The position numbers and the translations under genes are program-made. 64,000 nt of DNA, taken from NCBI GenBank assembly GCA_039964455.1, contig JBDVXK010000028.1, positions 1-64,000 of the forward strand, in the 5' to 3' direction. Below the pieces are notes generated by a model. That model saw only the letters and a program-made list of their open reading frames with translations. It had not been told where the DNA came from and did no database searches. Within the stretch, counting starts at the first letter, position 1; every line of letters begins with the position of its first letter. Origin of the DNA: CALJFL01 sp039964455. GTDB lineage: Bacteria > Pseudomonadota > Gammaproteobacteria > Pseudomonadales > Halieaceae. Below are positions 44,964-53,513 of the stretch, in pieces.

Positions 44964-45739
44964 TAGCGCACCTTCATTAACTGCCGACTGATCGCGACCA
45001 GCACACCCTCGCTGTCCCAGAATTCGGCGTCCGCTTCCACCAGACCGCGTGTTAAGTAGCGCGAACGCAAACGGCTCTGTACCGGGCCCGGTGCGGGCCG
45101 CGCCCTGATTTGCACCGACAACTCCAGCGTCGGCACCCACGCCACGGGGCCTTTCAGCGCAAACACCGGCGGGGGAAACCCGTCGGCAAACATGAGCAGA
45201 CTAATCAGGTCTGGTGCAGCCCCGTCACCATGCGCAATCCAGCCACGCAACTCGCCACTGCCATCGGGCGCGGAGGGATAACTGTTGCTGGCGCTGTCCA
45301 GCCAAACATCGACCTTTTGCCGGTATTCCAACTTATGATTGGCCGCATTCTCACATTCATCGACCGGCGCAAAAATCGGACGGGGCTCCACGATCCAATC
45401 CTCGCCCTGAAGTCCGTCCATATCCGTGTAAATCCCGGTAGCCTGAACCTTGAGTTCTCCCTGCTGGCTCATCTTCACCGTGGCATGGGTGTTTTTGCGG
45501 CTGCTGCGCAGTACTTCGACCCGACATTCGATAGGACCCGCCGTGATAGGTGCCAGATAGATTGCGGTAATCCCCAGTGGGTCACGGTGGGGCAAGGCCT
45601 CGCGCAAGGCACGCCCGCCTATTGCCAGCACATAACCGCCATTTGCGGCTTCACCGATGCGCCACCCCTGCCGCACCTCGCCCAGCCAGACACCCTCCTC
45701 GACAAGATTCACTGCCGTATCGAACTCAAACTGGTTCAA
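44960..45739 (-). CDS. Acyl-CoA thioesterase-like double-hotdog protein
   Basis: 259 residues with a TesB-type double hotdog: GWRIGEAANGGYVLAIGGRA and PLGITAIYLAPITAGPIECRVEV in the first domain; VAWVPTLELSVQIRARP and GLVEADAEFWDSEGVLVAIS in the second, which holds the Asp-containing segment typical of such enzymes. Start codon is TTG with an excellent AAGGAG six bases upstream. Divergent from the 13-gene operon; the 116-bp gap holds that operon's promoter. Confidence 0.86.
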   Translation of the reverse strand: MNQFEFDTAVNLVEEGVWLGEVRQGWRIGEAANGGYVLAIGGRALREALPHRDPLGITAIYLAPITAGPIECRVEVLRSSRKNTHATVKMSQQGELKVQATGIYTDMDGLQGEDWIVEPRPIFAPVDECENAANHKLEYRQKVDVWLDSASNSYPSAPDGSGELRGWIAHGDGAAPDLISLLMFADGFPPPVFALKGPVAWVPTLELSVQIRARPAPGPVQSRLRSRYLTRGLVEADAEFWDSEGVLVAISRQLMKVRY

Positions 45740-45799
45740 GCTGTCTCCTTAAGCACACGCGTTATATTCTCTAGGCCAAAAGCGGCCGGGCTGCGTATT

Positions 45800-45829
45800 T
45801 TGTGTGAGGCAGACCTCTAGGTCTATACT
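45800..45829 (+). promoter_or_regulatory. Candidate sigma-70 promoter of the 13-gene operon
   Basis: TTGTGT at 45800-45805 and TATACT at 45824-45829 are 18 bases apart. The start codon of the first gene is at 45856, after a GAGGAAAA SD at 45833-45840. The -10 hexamer differs from TATAAT at one base. Confidence 0.5.
45811..45824. promoter_or_regulatory. Palindromic candidate operator inside the operon promoter
   Basis: AGACCT-CT-AGGTCT is a perfect 6-bp inverted repeat located in the spacer and touching the first base of the -10 hexamer. A protein bound here would block RNA polymerase. No regulator gene is adjacent. Confidence 0.4.
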
Positions 45830-45855
45830 ATTGAGGAAAAGTTAGTGATGGTTAC

Positions 45856-47172
45856 ATGCGTTACCCCTCGCGTATTACCCGTGTGATGATAAATCTTACA
45901 GTGAGACAACTTACGATCTCCCGATTGGCGGCTTCTGCCTGCTTGCTGACGTTACTGGCGCCCGGGCTAATTGCCCAGGAAACGCTGGAGGCAGAGGCGC
46001 AGCCGGCTCCGGACAGCCGAGACGTACTTTTTTATCGCAGCGCCATCGCTGAGGTCGAATCAAACGAGGGCGCTTATGCCCAGGCGCTGCAGGAACAGTT
46101 GCTGAGTCTTGGACTCTCGTTGCAGCAGCAAGGCCGACATGAGGAGGCCATCGCTGTGCTGAAGCGCGGCGTGCACCTGGCGCGCATCAACGACGGCCTT
46201 TACAGCATCGACCAGATACCGCTGCTGCAGACAGAAATTGCCAGCCATATGGCCAGCGGCCAGTTCCTGGAGGCCGACGAACGGCAAATGTACCTGTACC
46301 GGGTACAGCAACGCAGTCTGGACCGGGGCGAGATTCGAGCCCAGGCATTGATGCAACAGGCTCGCTGGCAACGCAGGGCCTATGACATGGGCGTTGGAGA
46401 ACAGGGTTTCACGCGTCTGCTAGCAATGTGGGACCTTTACCGGCTGGCCCTCAACGATGTCGTGGCGCAGGAAGGCGACGACTCTCCCAGCCTGCTGGTG
46501 CCACTGGACGGTATGCTGCAGTCACAATACCTGATAGCGGGCTATCAGGCGCAATCCTCCGGCGGTGGCTTTGACGGGGACAGTCTGGCCGTGCGACAGG
46601 ACCAGGGACGCTTTAACGCCTACCGCTCGCAAAGCTACAAGAAGGGGCAGGCGGTCATTCAGGCCATTTACGATATTGATCAGAAAAACAACGGAGATGA
46701 CAAAATAGCCGCTGCCGAGCATCTGACCATGTTGGGAGACTGGATGTTGTGGCACGGCGAGCGAGAATCCGCGTTTAGCGCCTATCAAGACGCGCTTATG
46801 GAACTTGCCGAGGCAGAAGATGCCCAACAAGAGGTAGATCGACTGTTTGGGGCGCCTGTTGCGCTGCCCAGCTTGGCCGGGGTCAGGCCACTGCCGCAGC
46901 CAATTGCATCAGAACAGGCCGATTTACTGTTAGAATTCGGTATCAGCAACCGCGGCCGCGTAATCGACCTGCAGCGTATTGAGGACGATCCGGACGAGAG
47001 CACTGAGGACAGCGAGTCGGCGACAAACACCGAGCCTGTTGTGGACAATGAGGCAGTCGCCAACCGCTTCATGCGTAAACTGCGCAAAACCCGCTTCCGG
47101 CCTAGATTTGAGGACGGTGAGCCGGTCGCCACCGAAAAAATAGTTTGGGCTTATGACACGAGTAACTGGTGA
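45856..47172 (+). CDS. TPR protein with TonB-like C-terminal segment
   Basis: First gene of the operon. Exported (hydrophobic signal, residues about 22-40: LAASACLLTLLAPGLIAQ). Residues 70-330 are helical repeats of TPR type (LLSLGLSLQQQGRHEEAIAV, MLGDWMLWHGERESAFSAYQ). The last 90 residues (DLLLEFGISNRGRVIDLQ, then RFMRKLRKTRFRPRFEDGEP and a short end) resemble a TonB C-terminal domain, which in TonB contacts outer-membrane partners. There is no membrane anchor of TonB type. It overlaps the next gene by 20 bp. Confidence 0.78.
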   Translation: MRYPSRITRVMINLTVRQLTISRLAASACLLTLLAPGLIAQETLEAEAQPAPDSRDVLFYRSAIAEVESNEGAYAQALQEQLLSLGLSLQQQGRHEEAIAVLKRGVHLARINDGLYSIDQIPLLQTEIASHMASGQFLEADERQMYLYRVQQRSLDRGEIRAQALMQQARWQRRAYDMGVGEQGFTRLLAMWDLYRLALNDVVAQEGDDSPSLLVPLDGMLQSQYLIAGYQAQSSGGGFDGDSLAVRQDQGRFNAYRSQSYKKGQAVIQAIYDIDQKNNGDDKIAAAEHLTMLGDWMLWHGERESAFSAYQDALMELAEAEDAQQEVDRLFGAPVALPSLAGVRPLPQPIASEQADLLLEFGISNRGRVIDLQRIEDDPDESTEDSESATNTEPVVDNEAVANRFMRKLRKTRFRPRFEDGEPVATEKIVWAYDTSNW

Positions 47173-48394
47173 CAACAGCAACACCACCGACCTGCTACTG
47201 AAAGTAGCGGGTATTGGCTGTGCCTGCCTGATTCTCAGTGGCTGCCCCAGCGCCAGTAACCCGACAACACCGCAGCCTCCTACGCCCCCCAGCTCGAGCT
47301 CACCCTCCAGCCCAAGTTCACCGTCTAGCCCAAGCTCGCCAAGCAGCTCGGAAAGCTCTCCCAGCAGCAGCTCGGAATCAGCTGAAAGCAGCTCGACGCC
47401 GCCTTCCAGCAGCAGTGGCGCCCCCTCCAGCTCACAGAGCTCATCACAGGGCTCTCCCGGGGCCAGCAGCCCCTCATCGACCAGTTCGGCCGGCGAATCC
47501 GGCAGCGAGGCATCCGGCGCCGACTCTGCCAGTGGCAGTGAAGGTGGACCTGCGGGCAATGAAGGCATGGGAGAATTCCCAGAGGGCGAAGCGCCAGGCC
47601 AGTCCGGCGAGCAGACCGCACAGGGCGGTGGCGAACCCGGGTTCGAAGACGTAAGCGGCGGCGGTGAAGGTGATGGCGGCGAGCCGGGTTTTGGCGATGG
47701 TGCCAGTGGCAGTGATGCCCTGCCCGACTTGCTGGATGAACCCAGTTTCGAAGAAGTGCTGGGCGCAATGGAAGAAGCCATGGGCGAATCTGGTGGCGCA
47801 GCGGGTGAGACCGCCGGCGCCCGAGGCGCGCCACAGGGCGGCCAACCCGGTGGCCAACCCGGTAGCCAACCCGGCGGCCAACAAGGGCAATCCGGCGCCT
47901 ACCCCGGCGGCTATGGTAGCGGCAGCGAATCGAGCAGCAATCCGGGAAGCGGCGGCCCGCTCACGCCCGCTGAGCAGGTGGCCATACTGGATGCCCGTCT
48001 GGAGCAAGGCACCGGCGAATTTGATGCGATGATATTGGAAGAGCAAGCAGCGCAACGGGAGGCAGCCAGACAGCGGCCGGCACCGGCTGTTCCCCAAGAG
48101 CCCGCAAGCCCAGCCAGTGGCGGTGGCGGCTATGGCGGCAGCAGTCCCTACGAGGGTGGCGTTGCCGATGGCGGTGGCTACAGCACGGGCGGCGGAATGG
48201 GTGGCGCTTCTGCCGGCGGCGGCCAGATACCCCAGAACACGGCCAAGTACCCGCCCCCGGAAGACATACCAATGGGCAATGATGACGACGTGGTTGCCAG
48301 ACAGCTGCGCGAAGCGGCAATGCGCGAGCCGGATCCGAAGGTGCGCGAAAAGCTGTGGGATGAGTACCGTAAATACAAGGGCATCTCACCGTGA
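47153..48394 (+). CDS. Ser/Gly-rich lipoprotein with conserved charged C terminus
   Basis: Lipobox LSGC at Cys31. Residues 35-110 are almost only Ser, Pro and Gly (linker-like), then a Gly/Gln/Glu-rich stretch with runs of GGQPGGQPGSQPGGQQ near the middle. The end is ordered: IPMGNDDDVVARQLREAAMR, then PDPKVREKLWDEYRKYKGI. That charged tail with DDDVVARQLREAA is the part under selection. A long disordered, lipid-anchored spacer fits spanning of the periplasm or cell surface exposure. Its stop codon shares one base with the next start (TGATG). Confidence 0.75.
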   Translation: MTRVTGDNSNTTDLLLKVAGIGCACLILSGCPSASNPTTPQPPTPPSSSSPSSPSSPSSPSSPSSSESSPSSSSESAESSSTPPSSSSGAPSSSQSSSQGSPGASSPSSTSSAGESGSEASGADSASGSEGGPAGNEGMGEFPEGEAPGQSGEQTAQGGGEPGFEDVSGGGEGDGGEPGFGDGASGSDALPDLLDEPSFEEVLGAMEEAMGESGGAAGETAGARGAPQGGQPGGQPGSQPGGQQGQSGAYPGGYGSGSESSSNPGSGGPLTPAEQVAILDARLEQGTGEFDAMILEEQAAQREAARQRPAPAVPQEPASPASGGGGYGGSSPYEGGVADGGGYSTGGGMGGASAGGGQIPQNTAKYPPPEDIPMGNDDDVVARQLREAAMREPDPKVREKLWDEYRKYKGISP

Positions 48395-49599
48395 TGCCCG
48401 CCCTGCGAGCGATAACCGCTGTGCTGCTATGCAGCCTGCTGGCTGCCTGTGTTAACCAGACGGTCAAGAGCACCTCTGTACCGACCATTCGCAATGCCAG
48501 CGAGCCGGTCGACGAGGGCCTGCTACTAGACGTGGGAATCGCGATCTTCGATCCAGGCCTTGAAGACTACGACGAGGATAAGCAGATCTATCCCGAGGTA
48601 CGCAAGGCCGAAGCCCGTTACATGCCCAACCTCTTGTCCGATGCGATGCAGGACAGCGGCGCCTGGGGCGCGGTACGCGTAGTTCCCAGCGCCAGGCAAG
48701 TTACCGATCTCATGGTAGAAGGAGCCATTCTCTACTCCGATGGTGAGAAACTGCAGCTGCAAATTACTGCTACAGATTCACGCGGCGTGGTCTGGCTGGA
48801 CAAAAAATATACCGGCACTGCCAGCCGCTACGCTTACGAGATAACGACCCGCAATAAGCAGGATCCCTTTCAGGCGATCTACAACACAATTGCCAATGAC
48901 CTACTGCTGAAACAGGAAGACCTGGCTAACAGTGACCGGGAAAATGTGCGCATGGTCACCGAGCTGGTCTTTGCACGCAGCTTCTCGCAGGAAACCTTCC
49001 AAGGCTACCTGGCTGAAAACCGTCAGGGTCGGCTGCTGGTGATGCGCCTGCCTGCAGAAGATGACCCCATGCTGGAGCGCGTGCGAGTTATCCGCGAACG
49101 CGACCAGCTGTTTGTGGACACCATGCAGGAATATTACGGCTCATTTAACGGCGAGATGATTGGGCCCTACCAGGAGTGGCGCAAACTCAGCTATGAAGAG
49201 GCCATGGCCCTGCAGGAACTCAAGGCCGAAAGCACCCGGCGCCTGATAGCCGGTGGTGTTGCCGTGCTGGCAGGGATTGCCGGCGCCAGCAGCAGCGACA
49301 GTGCCAGTCGTGCCGCGGGTAATGTTGCCATATTGGGCGGCGGTTACCTGCTCAAGAGTGGACTGGAGCAGCGCAACGAAGCCCAGATACACGTGGAAGC
49401 CCTGGAAGAACTGGGCATGTCGCTGGAAGCTGAGATCACCCCACAGGTGATCGAACTGGAAGACCGTACCGTGATGCTCAGCGGAAATGTGGAAGATCAG
49501 TACGATCAATGGCGACAGCTACTGGCGGAAATCTACCGCGCAGAGATCGGCGATCTGGACATACCAGACGACACCGATAACCCTGCAAGCAACCCCTAA
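48394..49599 (+). CDS. Lipoprotein of unknown family
   Basis: Signal peptide with lipobox LLAAC (Cys19). Start ATG at 48394 overlaps the previous stop; an in-frame GTG one codon earlier is less likely. Residues 40-200 show alternating strands and helices (LLDVGIAIFDPGLEDYDED, MVEGAILYSDGEKLQLQITA, WLDKKYTGTASRYAY), reminiscent of periplasmic lipoproteins with a CsgG/LptE-like mixed fold, though I cannot assign it. A Gly/Ala-rich stretch of about 35 residues near 290 (LIAGGVAVLAGIAGASSSDS) may be a membrane-contacting hairpin. Confidence 0.72.
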   Translation: MPALRAITAVLLCSLLAACVNQTVKSTSVPTIRNASEPVDEGLLLDVGIAIFDPGLEDYDEDKQIYPEVRKAEARYMPNLLSDAMQDSGAWGAVRVVPSARQVTDLMVEGAILYSDGEKLQLQITATDSRGVVWLDKKYTGTASRYAYEITTRNKQDPFQAIYNTIANDLLLKQEDLANSDRENVRMVTELVFARSFSQETFQGYLAENRQGRLLVMRLPAEDDPMLERVRVIRERDQLFVDTMQEYYGSFNGEMIGPYQEWRKLSYEEAMALQELKAESTRRLIAGGVAVLAGIAGASSSDSASRAAGNVAILGGGYLLKSGLEQRNEAQIHVEALEELGMSLEAEITPQVIELEDRTVMLSGNVEDQYDQWRQLLAEIYRAEIGDLDIPDDTDNPASNP

Positions 49600-49635
49600 C
49601 CCCTGACTGATTCCAGGTAAGGCTCTCACGACGGC

Positions 49636-51165
49636 ATGTCCTCGCATAACGAGCAACTTCAGCCTACCCGGTTCGATCCGGCGCCGCCCCCTGAGCCGAC
49701 CAAAGAGGAAAGCTCTGCCGCGCGGGATGAAGGTGGAGCGCCAGCGTGGGTGATACCTGCCTTACTTGGGCTAGTTGTGGCCGCCGCCATTGTTGTGTTC
49801 TGGCTACCGGGCAAGGTCTCCGCTCCAACAGTGCCCGAGCCAGCGCTAGAAAATACCGCACCCGCCACCCAGGGGACAGCCGCAAAGAAAGCAACCCCCG
49901 CGACCGAGGAAGCCTCCCCCTGGTCAGACGCTCAGCTAGCTAAACTGCGCAAAGACGCGCAGGACGTGTTGGGAGAGTTACTGGACGTACAATTTCGACT
50001 GGAAGAGCGCAGTGTAGGAGTATGGGCTGAAGAAGCCTTTGCGACGGCCAAAGCAGCCGCAGAAACGGGCGATACCCAATACAAGGAACGCATGTTCATA
50101 GAGGCGAAGGCCAGCTATGAGGATGCCCTCGCCCAAATGCTGGCGCTGGAAGCCGGCATTCCCGCCGCCTTCGATGCCCGTATTAAGGAGGCACGCCTGG
50201 CGATTGAAACTGGCGATGCCGAGGCCGCGGCCGCCGCGCTGGAACTGGCAGCCCTGATCGAGCCGGGAGATCCACGACTGGCAGCAATGCAAACCCGGCT
50301 AGACAACTTGCCAGCACTGCTAGAACAACTGGCCACGGCGACAGACGAAGAGGCTGTTGGCGATCTTGCCGCCGCCGAGGCAACACTGCGCGCCGCTACC
50401 GGGCTGGATCCGGCGCACCAGCGGGCGGCCAGCGAATTGGAACGCGTCGCAGCAGCGCACAACCAGCAACAATTCAACGACGCCATGAGCGACGGCTATA
50501 CCGCGCTTGATGAATCGCAGTTCAACACTGCGCGCAAAGCATTCCGCAAAGCCGATAGCCTGCAGCCCGGCTCTACCGAGGCCGCCAGTGCCATTCAGGA
50601 AGTCGCCGCCGCCGAGACTGCCGCCAAGCTGGGTCGATTACAACGCCAGGGCAGCAACTACGAGAACGACGAGAAGTGGCAGGAAGCCGTCAAAGCGTAT
50701 ACGGCCGCGCTGGATATCGACGGCAACATTCTGTTTGCCCGAGAGGGCCTGGCCAGAAGTGAGCCCAGGGCCAGGCTACACAAGCAATTCCAGGCTGCCA
50801 TTGATGAGCCCAACCGCCTGTCTGATACCGCCGTTGCTGATACCACCGAGAAGTTGATGCAACAGGCCAACAAACTGTCGCCCAAAGGGCCTGTACTCAG
50901 CCGACAGCTGAGCCAGTTGGACACCCTACTCAAGCTGGCCAACACGCCCATTGACGTGACGCTGCGTTCAGATCTCGAAACCGAGGTGATTGTCTACAAG
51001 GTGACTCGCCTCGGCCGGTTCGACCAGCGCCAGCTGGAATTGCGACCCGGCAGCTACACGGCCGTGGGCACACGCACCGGCTACCGCGATGTACGTCGCA
51101 ATTTTGAAATCAGCCATCAGAACCCGATCGGTCCGGTTACCATCATCTGTACGGAAAAGATCTAG
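49636..51165 (+). CDS. Single-pass membrane protein with helical repeats and PEGA-like C-terminal region
   Basis: Residues 1-36 are a Pro/Glu-rich cytoplasmic segment and 37-57 a membrane helix (AWVIPALLGLVVAAAIVVFW). The periplasmic part is a long TPR-like helical array (AEAAAAALELAALIEPGDPR, EATLRAATGLDPAHQRAASE, QFNTARKAFRKADSLQPGST). The last 70 residues are beta-rich (VTLRSDLETEVIVYKVTRLG, then LRPGSYTAVGTRTGYRDVRR), similar to PEGA domains. The next gene's GTG shares one base with its stop (TAGTG), implying coupled translation and a likely shared complex. Confidence 0.78.
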   Translation: MSSHNEQLQPTRFDPAPPPEPTKEESSAARDEGGAPAWVIPALLGLVVAAAIVVFWLPGKVSAPTVPEPALENTAPATQGTAAKKATPATEEASPWSDAQLAKLRKDAQDVLGELLDVQFRLEERSVGVWAEEAFATAKAAAETGDTQYKERMFIEAKASYEDALAQMLALEAGIPAAFDARIKEARLAIETGDAEAAAAALELAALIEPGDPRLAAMQTRLDNLPALLEQLATATDEEAVGDLAAAEATLRAATGLDPAHQRAASELERVAAAHNQQQFNDAMSDGYTALDESQFNTARKAFRKADSLQPGSTEAASAIQEVAAAETAAKLGRLQRQGSNYENDEKWQEAVKAYTAALDIDGNILFAREGLARSEPRARLHKQFQAAIDEPNRLSDTAVADTTEKLMQQANKLSPKGPVLSRQLSQLDTLLKLANTPIDVTLRSDLETEVIVYKVTRLGRFDQRQLELRPGSYTAVGTRTGYRDVRRNFEISHQNPIGPVTIICTEKI

Positions 51166-53267
51166 TGGCCGACGAACCCATTACGCCAATATCTCTTGAG
51201 CCTGCAGGCGCCGCCACTAACAGCGATGCAATCAAGCCCAGCGCCTTCGAGCCACTGGCAGAGGCCTCCGCCACAAAAACTGCCAAGGTCAGCCCTCTAC
51301 GCTGGCTGGTGATAGCGGGTGCACTGTGCTTCCTGCTCATCATGGCGTTTCTCTTTACCGCACGCTCAGTGCAAATCACTGTTGTTGCAGAGAGCGAGCC
51401 CGATATCGACATTGGCGGCTTGCTGATACCTTTTGGACAGCGTTACCTGATGCGCCCGGGCGACTACTCGATCTATGTCACTGCGCCGGGTTACCACGAT
51501 CTTGATAGCCAACTGTCGGTCACTGATGCAGACAGCCAGGTGGTAGAGCTGATTCTGCAGCCCCTGCCCGGCAAGCTTACTGTCACCAGCAATCCGCCCG
51601 GGGCAAGGGTACTGGTGGACAACGAGCAAATCGGTGATACGCCACTGACCGATGTGGATGTGGAGGCCGGCGAGCACATCCTGACGTTGCAGGCCGATCG
51701 CTACCTGGAACTATCCCAGCCACTTGAGGTGACGGGACGCGAGGTTCGCCAGCAACTGGACCTCACCCTGTCGCCAGCCTGGGCAGAAGTGAGCATAGAC
51801 AGCATGCCCTCGGGTGCCGATGTTCTGGTGGATGGCGAGCGTGCTGGCATCACACCGGCAACGCTGGAAATTCTGCAGGGCGAACGTCAACTGATGCTGC
51901 AGATGCCCGGCTTCGCCGACTGGCAGCAAACACTGGAGATTGTGGCAGGTGAAGCGCAGGCCATGGATCGGGTTACCCTGGAGCCAGCGGCAGGCCTGGT
52001 GTCCTTGAGCAGCAGCCCCAGCGGCGCCAATGTGACCGTAGACGGCGAATTCCAGGGTCAAACACCACTGGAGCTGGCGCTGACGCCAGATCGCTCACAC
52101 CGAATTGCTGTGTTCAAGCCCGGCTACCGACGCCACAATGAAACGCTGACTGTGTCTGCGGGCAGCAGCGAAGAAAAGCTGGTTAAACTGAGGGCACAAC
52201 TTGGCGAAGTACGCGTGGACATTAGCCCCGCAAATGCGATTGTGCGCGTCAACGGCAAACCTGTTGGCAAAGGCAGCCAAATGCTGTCACTGCCGGCTGT
52301 GGCACATACGATTGAAGTATCGCTGGCCGGGTATGCGAGCAAGCGCGAACGCGTCACTCCCCGGCCCGGACTACAGCAACTGGTGGCGATAGAACTACAG
52401 ACCGAGCAGGAAGCACGGGCCGCCCGCATCAAACCCACAATCACCACGGCACTGGGCCAGACACTGCTGCTGTTCAGCCCGCAGGATGTTGGCAGCGGCA
52501 GTTTCACCATGGGTGCCTCACGGCGCGAACCCGGCCGTCGGGCAAACGAGGTGTTACATCCTGTGGAACTGGAACGCCAGTTCTACCTGCAGACTACCGA
52601 AGTGACCAATGCCCAGTTCCGGCTATTCCTTGCCAGCCATAACTCCGGCCAGATTGAGGGCAATAGCCTGAACCGTGAACATCAACCGGTTGTGCAGGTC
52701 AGTTGGCAGCAGGCAACACGCTTCTGTAACTGGCTGAGCAAACGCGAGGGCCTGCCGGCGTTTTATAGGGAAACCAATGGCATAGTCTCCGGCTATAACC
52801 CGTCTGCCACGGGGTACAGGCTGCCCACCGAAGCTGAATGGGCCTGGGCGGCACGGGTAGAGGGCGAGACCCTGCTCAAGTTCACCTGGGGCGATAGCTT
52901 CCCGCCCACGGACGTGGTCGAAAACTACGCGGACAACACATCCGCTTACGTGACCGGCAGAGTACTCAATGGCTACACCGACGGACATGTAGTCAGTGCA
53001 CCGGTAGGCAGCTTCAAGGCCAGCCGTAAAGGACTGTACGATCTGGGCGGCAATGTCGCCGAATGGGTCCACGACGTTTACACCATTCCCTCAGCCAATG
53101 GCACCAGCGAGCTGGACCCACTGGGATCACAGACTGGCGATAACTATGTCATTCGAGGAGCAAGCTGGTCGCTGAGTAAACTGGCTGAGCTGCGCCTGTC
53201 GTTTCGCGATTATGGGCAAGCCGGTCGCGATGACGTAGGATTCAGGATTGCACGCTATGCGGAGTAA
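51165..53267 (+). CDS. PEGA-repeat protein with SUMF1-like domain
   Basis: Residues 46-65 form a membrane helix. At least four PEGA domains follow (about 133-210, 210-280, 285-355, 355-425), each with the SxPxGAxVxVDGExxGxTP pattern, for example SNPPGARVLVDNEQIGDTPL and SMPSGADVLVDGERAGITPA. Residues 440-700 are a formylglycine-enzyme (SUMF1) fold: SFTMGASRREPGRRANE, YRLPTEAEWAWAAR, GLYDLGGNVAEWVHDVY, VGFRIARYAE. The two catalytic cysteines of true enzymes are missing (the equivalent region reads RGASWSLSKLAELRLSF), so it is probably a binding module. Start codon GTG. Confidence 0.86.
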   Translation: MADEPITPISLEPAGAATNSDAIKPSAFEPLAEASATKTAKVSPLRWLVIAGALCFLLIMAFLFTARSVQITVVAESEPDIDIGGLLIPFGQRYLMRPGDYSIYVTAPGYHDLDSQLSVTDADSQVVELILQPLPGKLTVTSNPPGARVLVDNEQIGDTPLTDVDVEAGEHILTLQADRYLELSQPLEVTGREVRQQLDLTLSPAWAEVSIDSMPSGADVLVDGERAGITPATLEILQGERQLMLQMPGFADWQQTLEIVAGEAQAMDRVTLEPAAGLVSLSSSPSGANVTVDGEFQGQTPLELALTPDRSHRIAVFKPGYRRHNETLTVSAGSSEEKLVKLRAQLGEVRVDISPANAIVRVNGKPVGKGSQMLSLPAVAHTIEVSLAGYASKRERVTPRPGLQQLVAIELQTEQEARAARIKPTITTALGQTLLLFSPQDVGSGSFTMGASRREPGRRANEVLHPVELERQFYLQTTEVTNAQFRLFLASHNSGQIEGNSLNREHQPVVQVSWQQATRFCNWLSKREGLPAFYRETNGIVSGYNPSATGYRLPTEAEWAWAARVEGETLLKFTWGDSFPPTDVVENYADNTSAYVTGRVLNGYTDGHVVSAPVGSFKASRKGLYDLGGNVAEWVHDVYTIPSANGTSELDPLGSQTGDNYVIRGASWSLSKLAELRLSFRDYGQAGRDDVGFRIARYAE

Positions 53268-53270
53268 TCG

Positions 53271-53504
53271 ATGATCATCAGACCGATTGCAGCGATCTTG
53301 CTGACGCTGTTGCTGGCGGCATCCGCGCAGGCACAGGATGCACAGCCGCCTGAAGAGTCGGAGCGGAAGAACGACGGCGCCGCTGCATCCCAATCCGCGA
53401 CCCCGGAGCCAGCGCCCGCACAACGCGATGACTCACCCTTTGATTACAAATCTTCCGAGGAGATTTCCGAGGATTTGTCGGTCTCATTCCCTGTCGATAT
53501 ATAG
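53271..53504 (+). CDS. Small secreted acidic protein
   Basis: 77 residues: a signal peptide (PIAAILLTLLLAASAQAQ, cleavage after AQA) and a Pro/Glu/Asp-rich, probably disordered mature part of about 55 residues ending SEEISEDLSVSFPVDI. GGAG precedes the ATG. Located three bases after the SUMF1-like gene and nine bases before the channel gene, so it is expressed with them. Not recognised; possibly a periplasmic linker or adaptor. Confidence 0.72.
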   Translation: MIIRPIAAILLTLLLAASAQAQDAQPPEESERKNDGAAASQSATPEPAPAQRDDSPFDYKSSEEISEDLSVSFPVDI

Positions 53505-53513
53505 GAATTACCC

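Noticed and set aside
46930..47781. 283-residue minus-strand ORF opposite the Ser/Gly-rich lipoprotein gene
   Set aside because: Its Ser/Pro/Leu composition is the reverse-strand shadow of the low-complexity plus-strand gene, which has a lipobox, overlapping junctions and an ordered C terminus.
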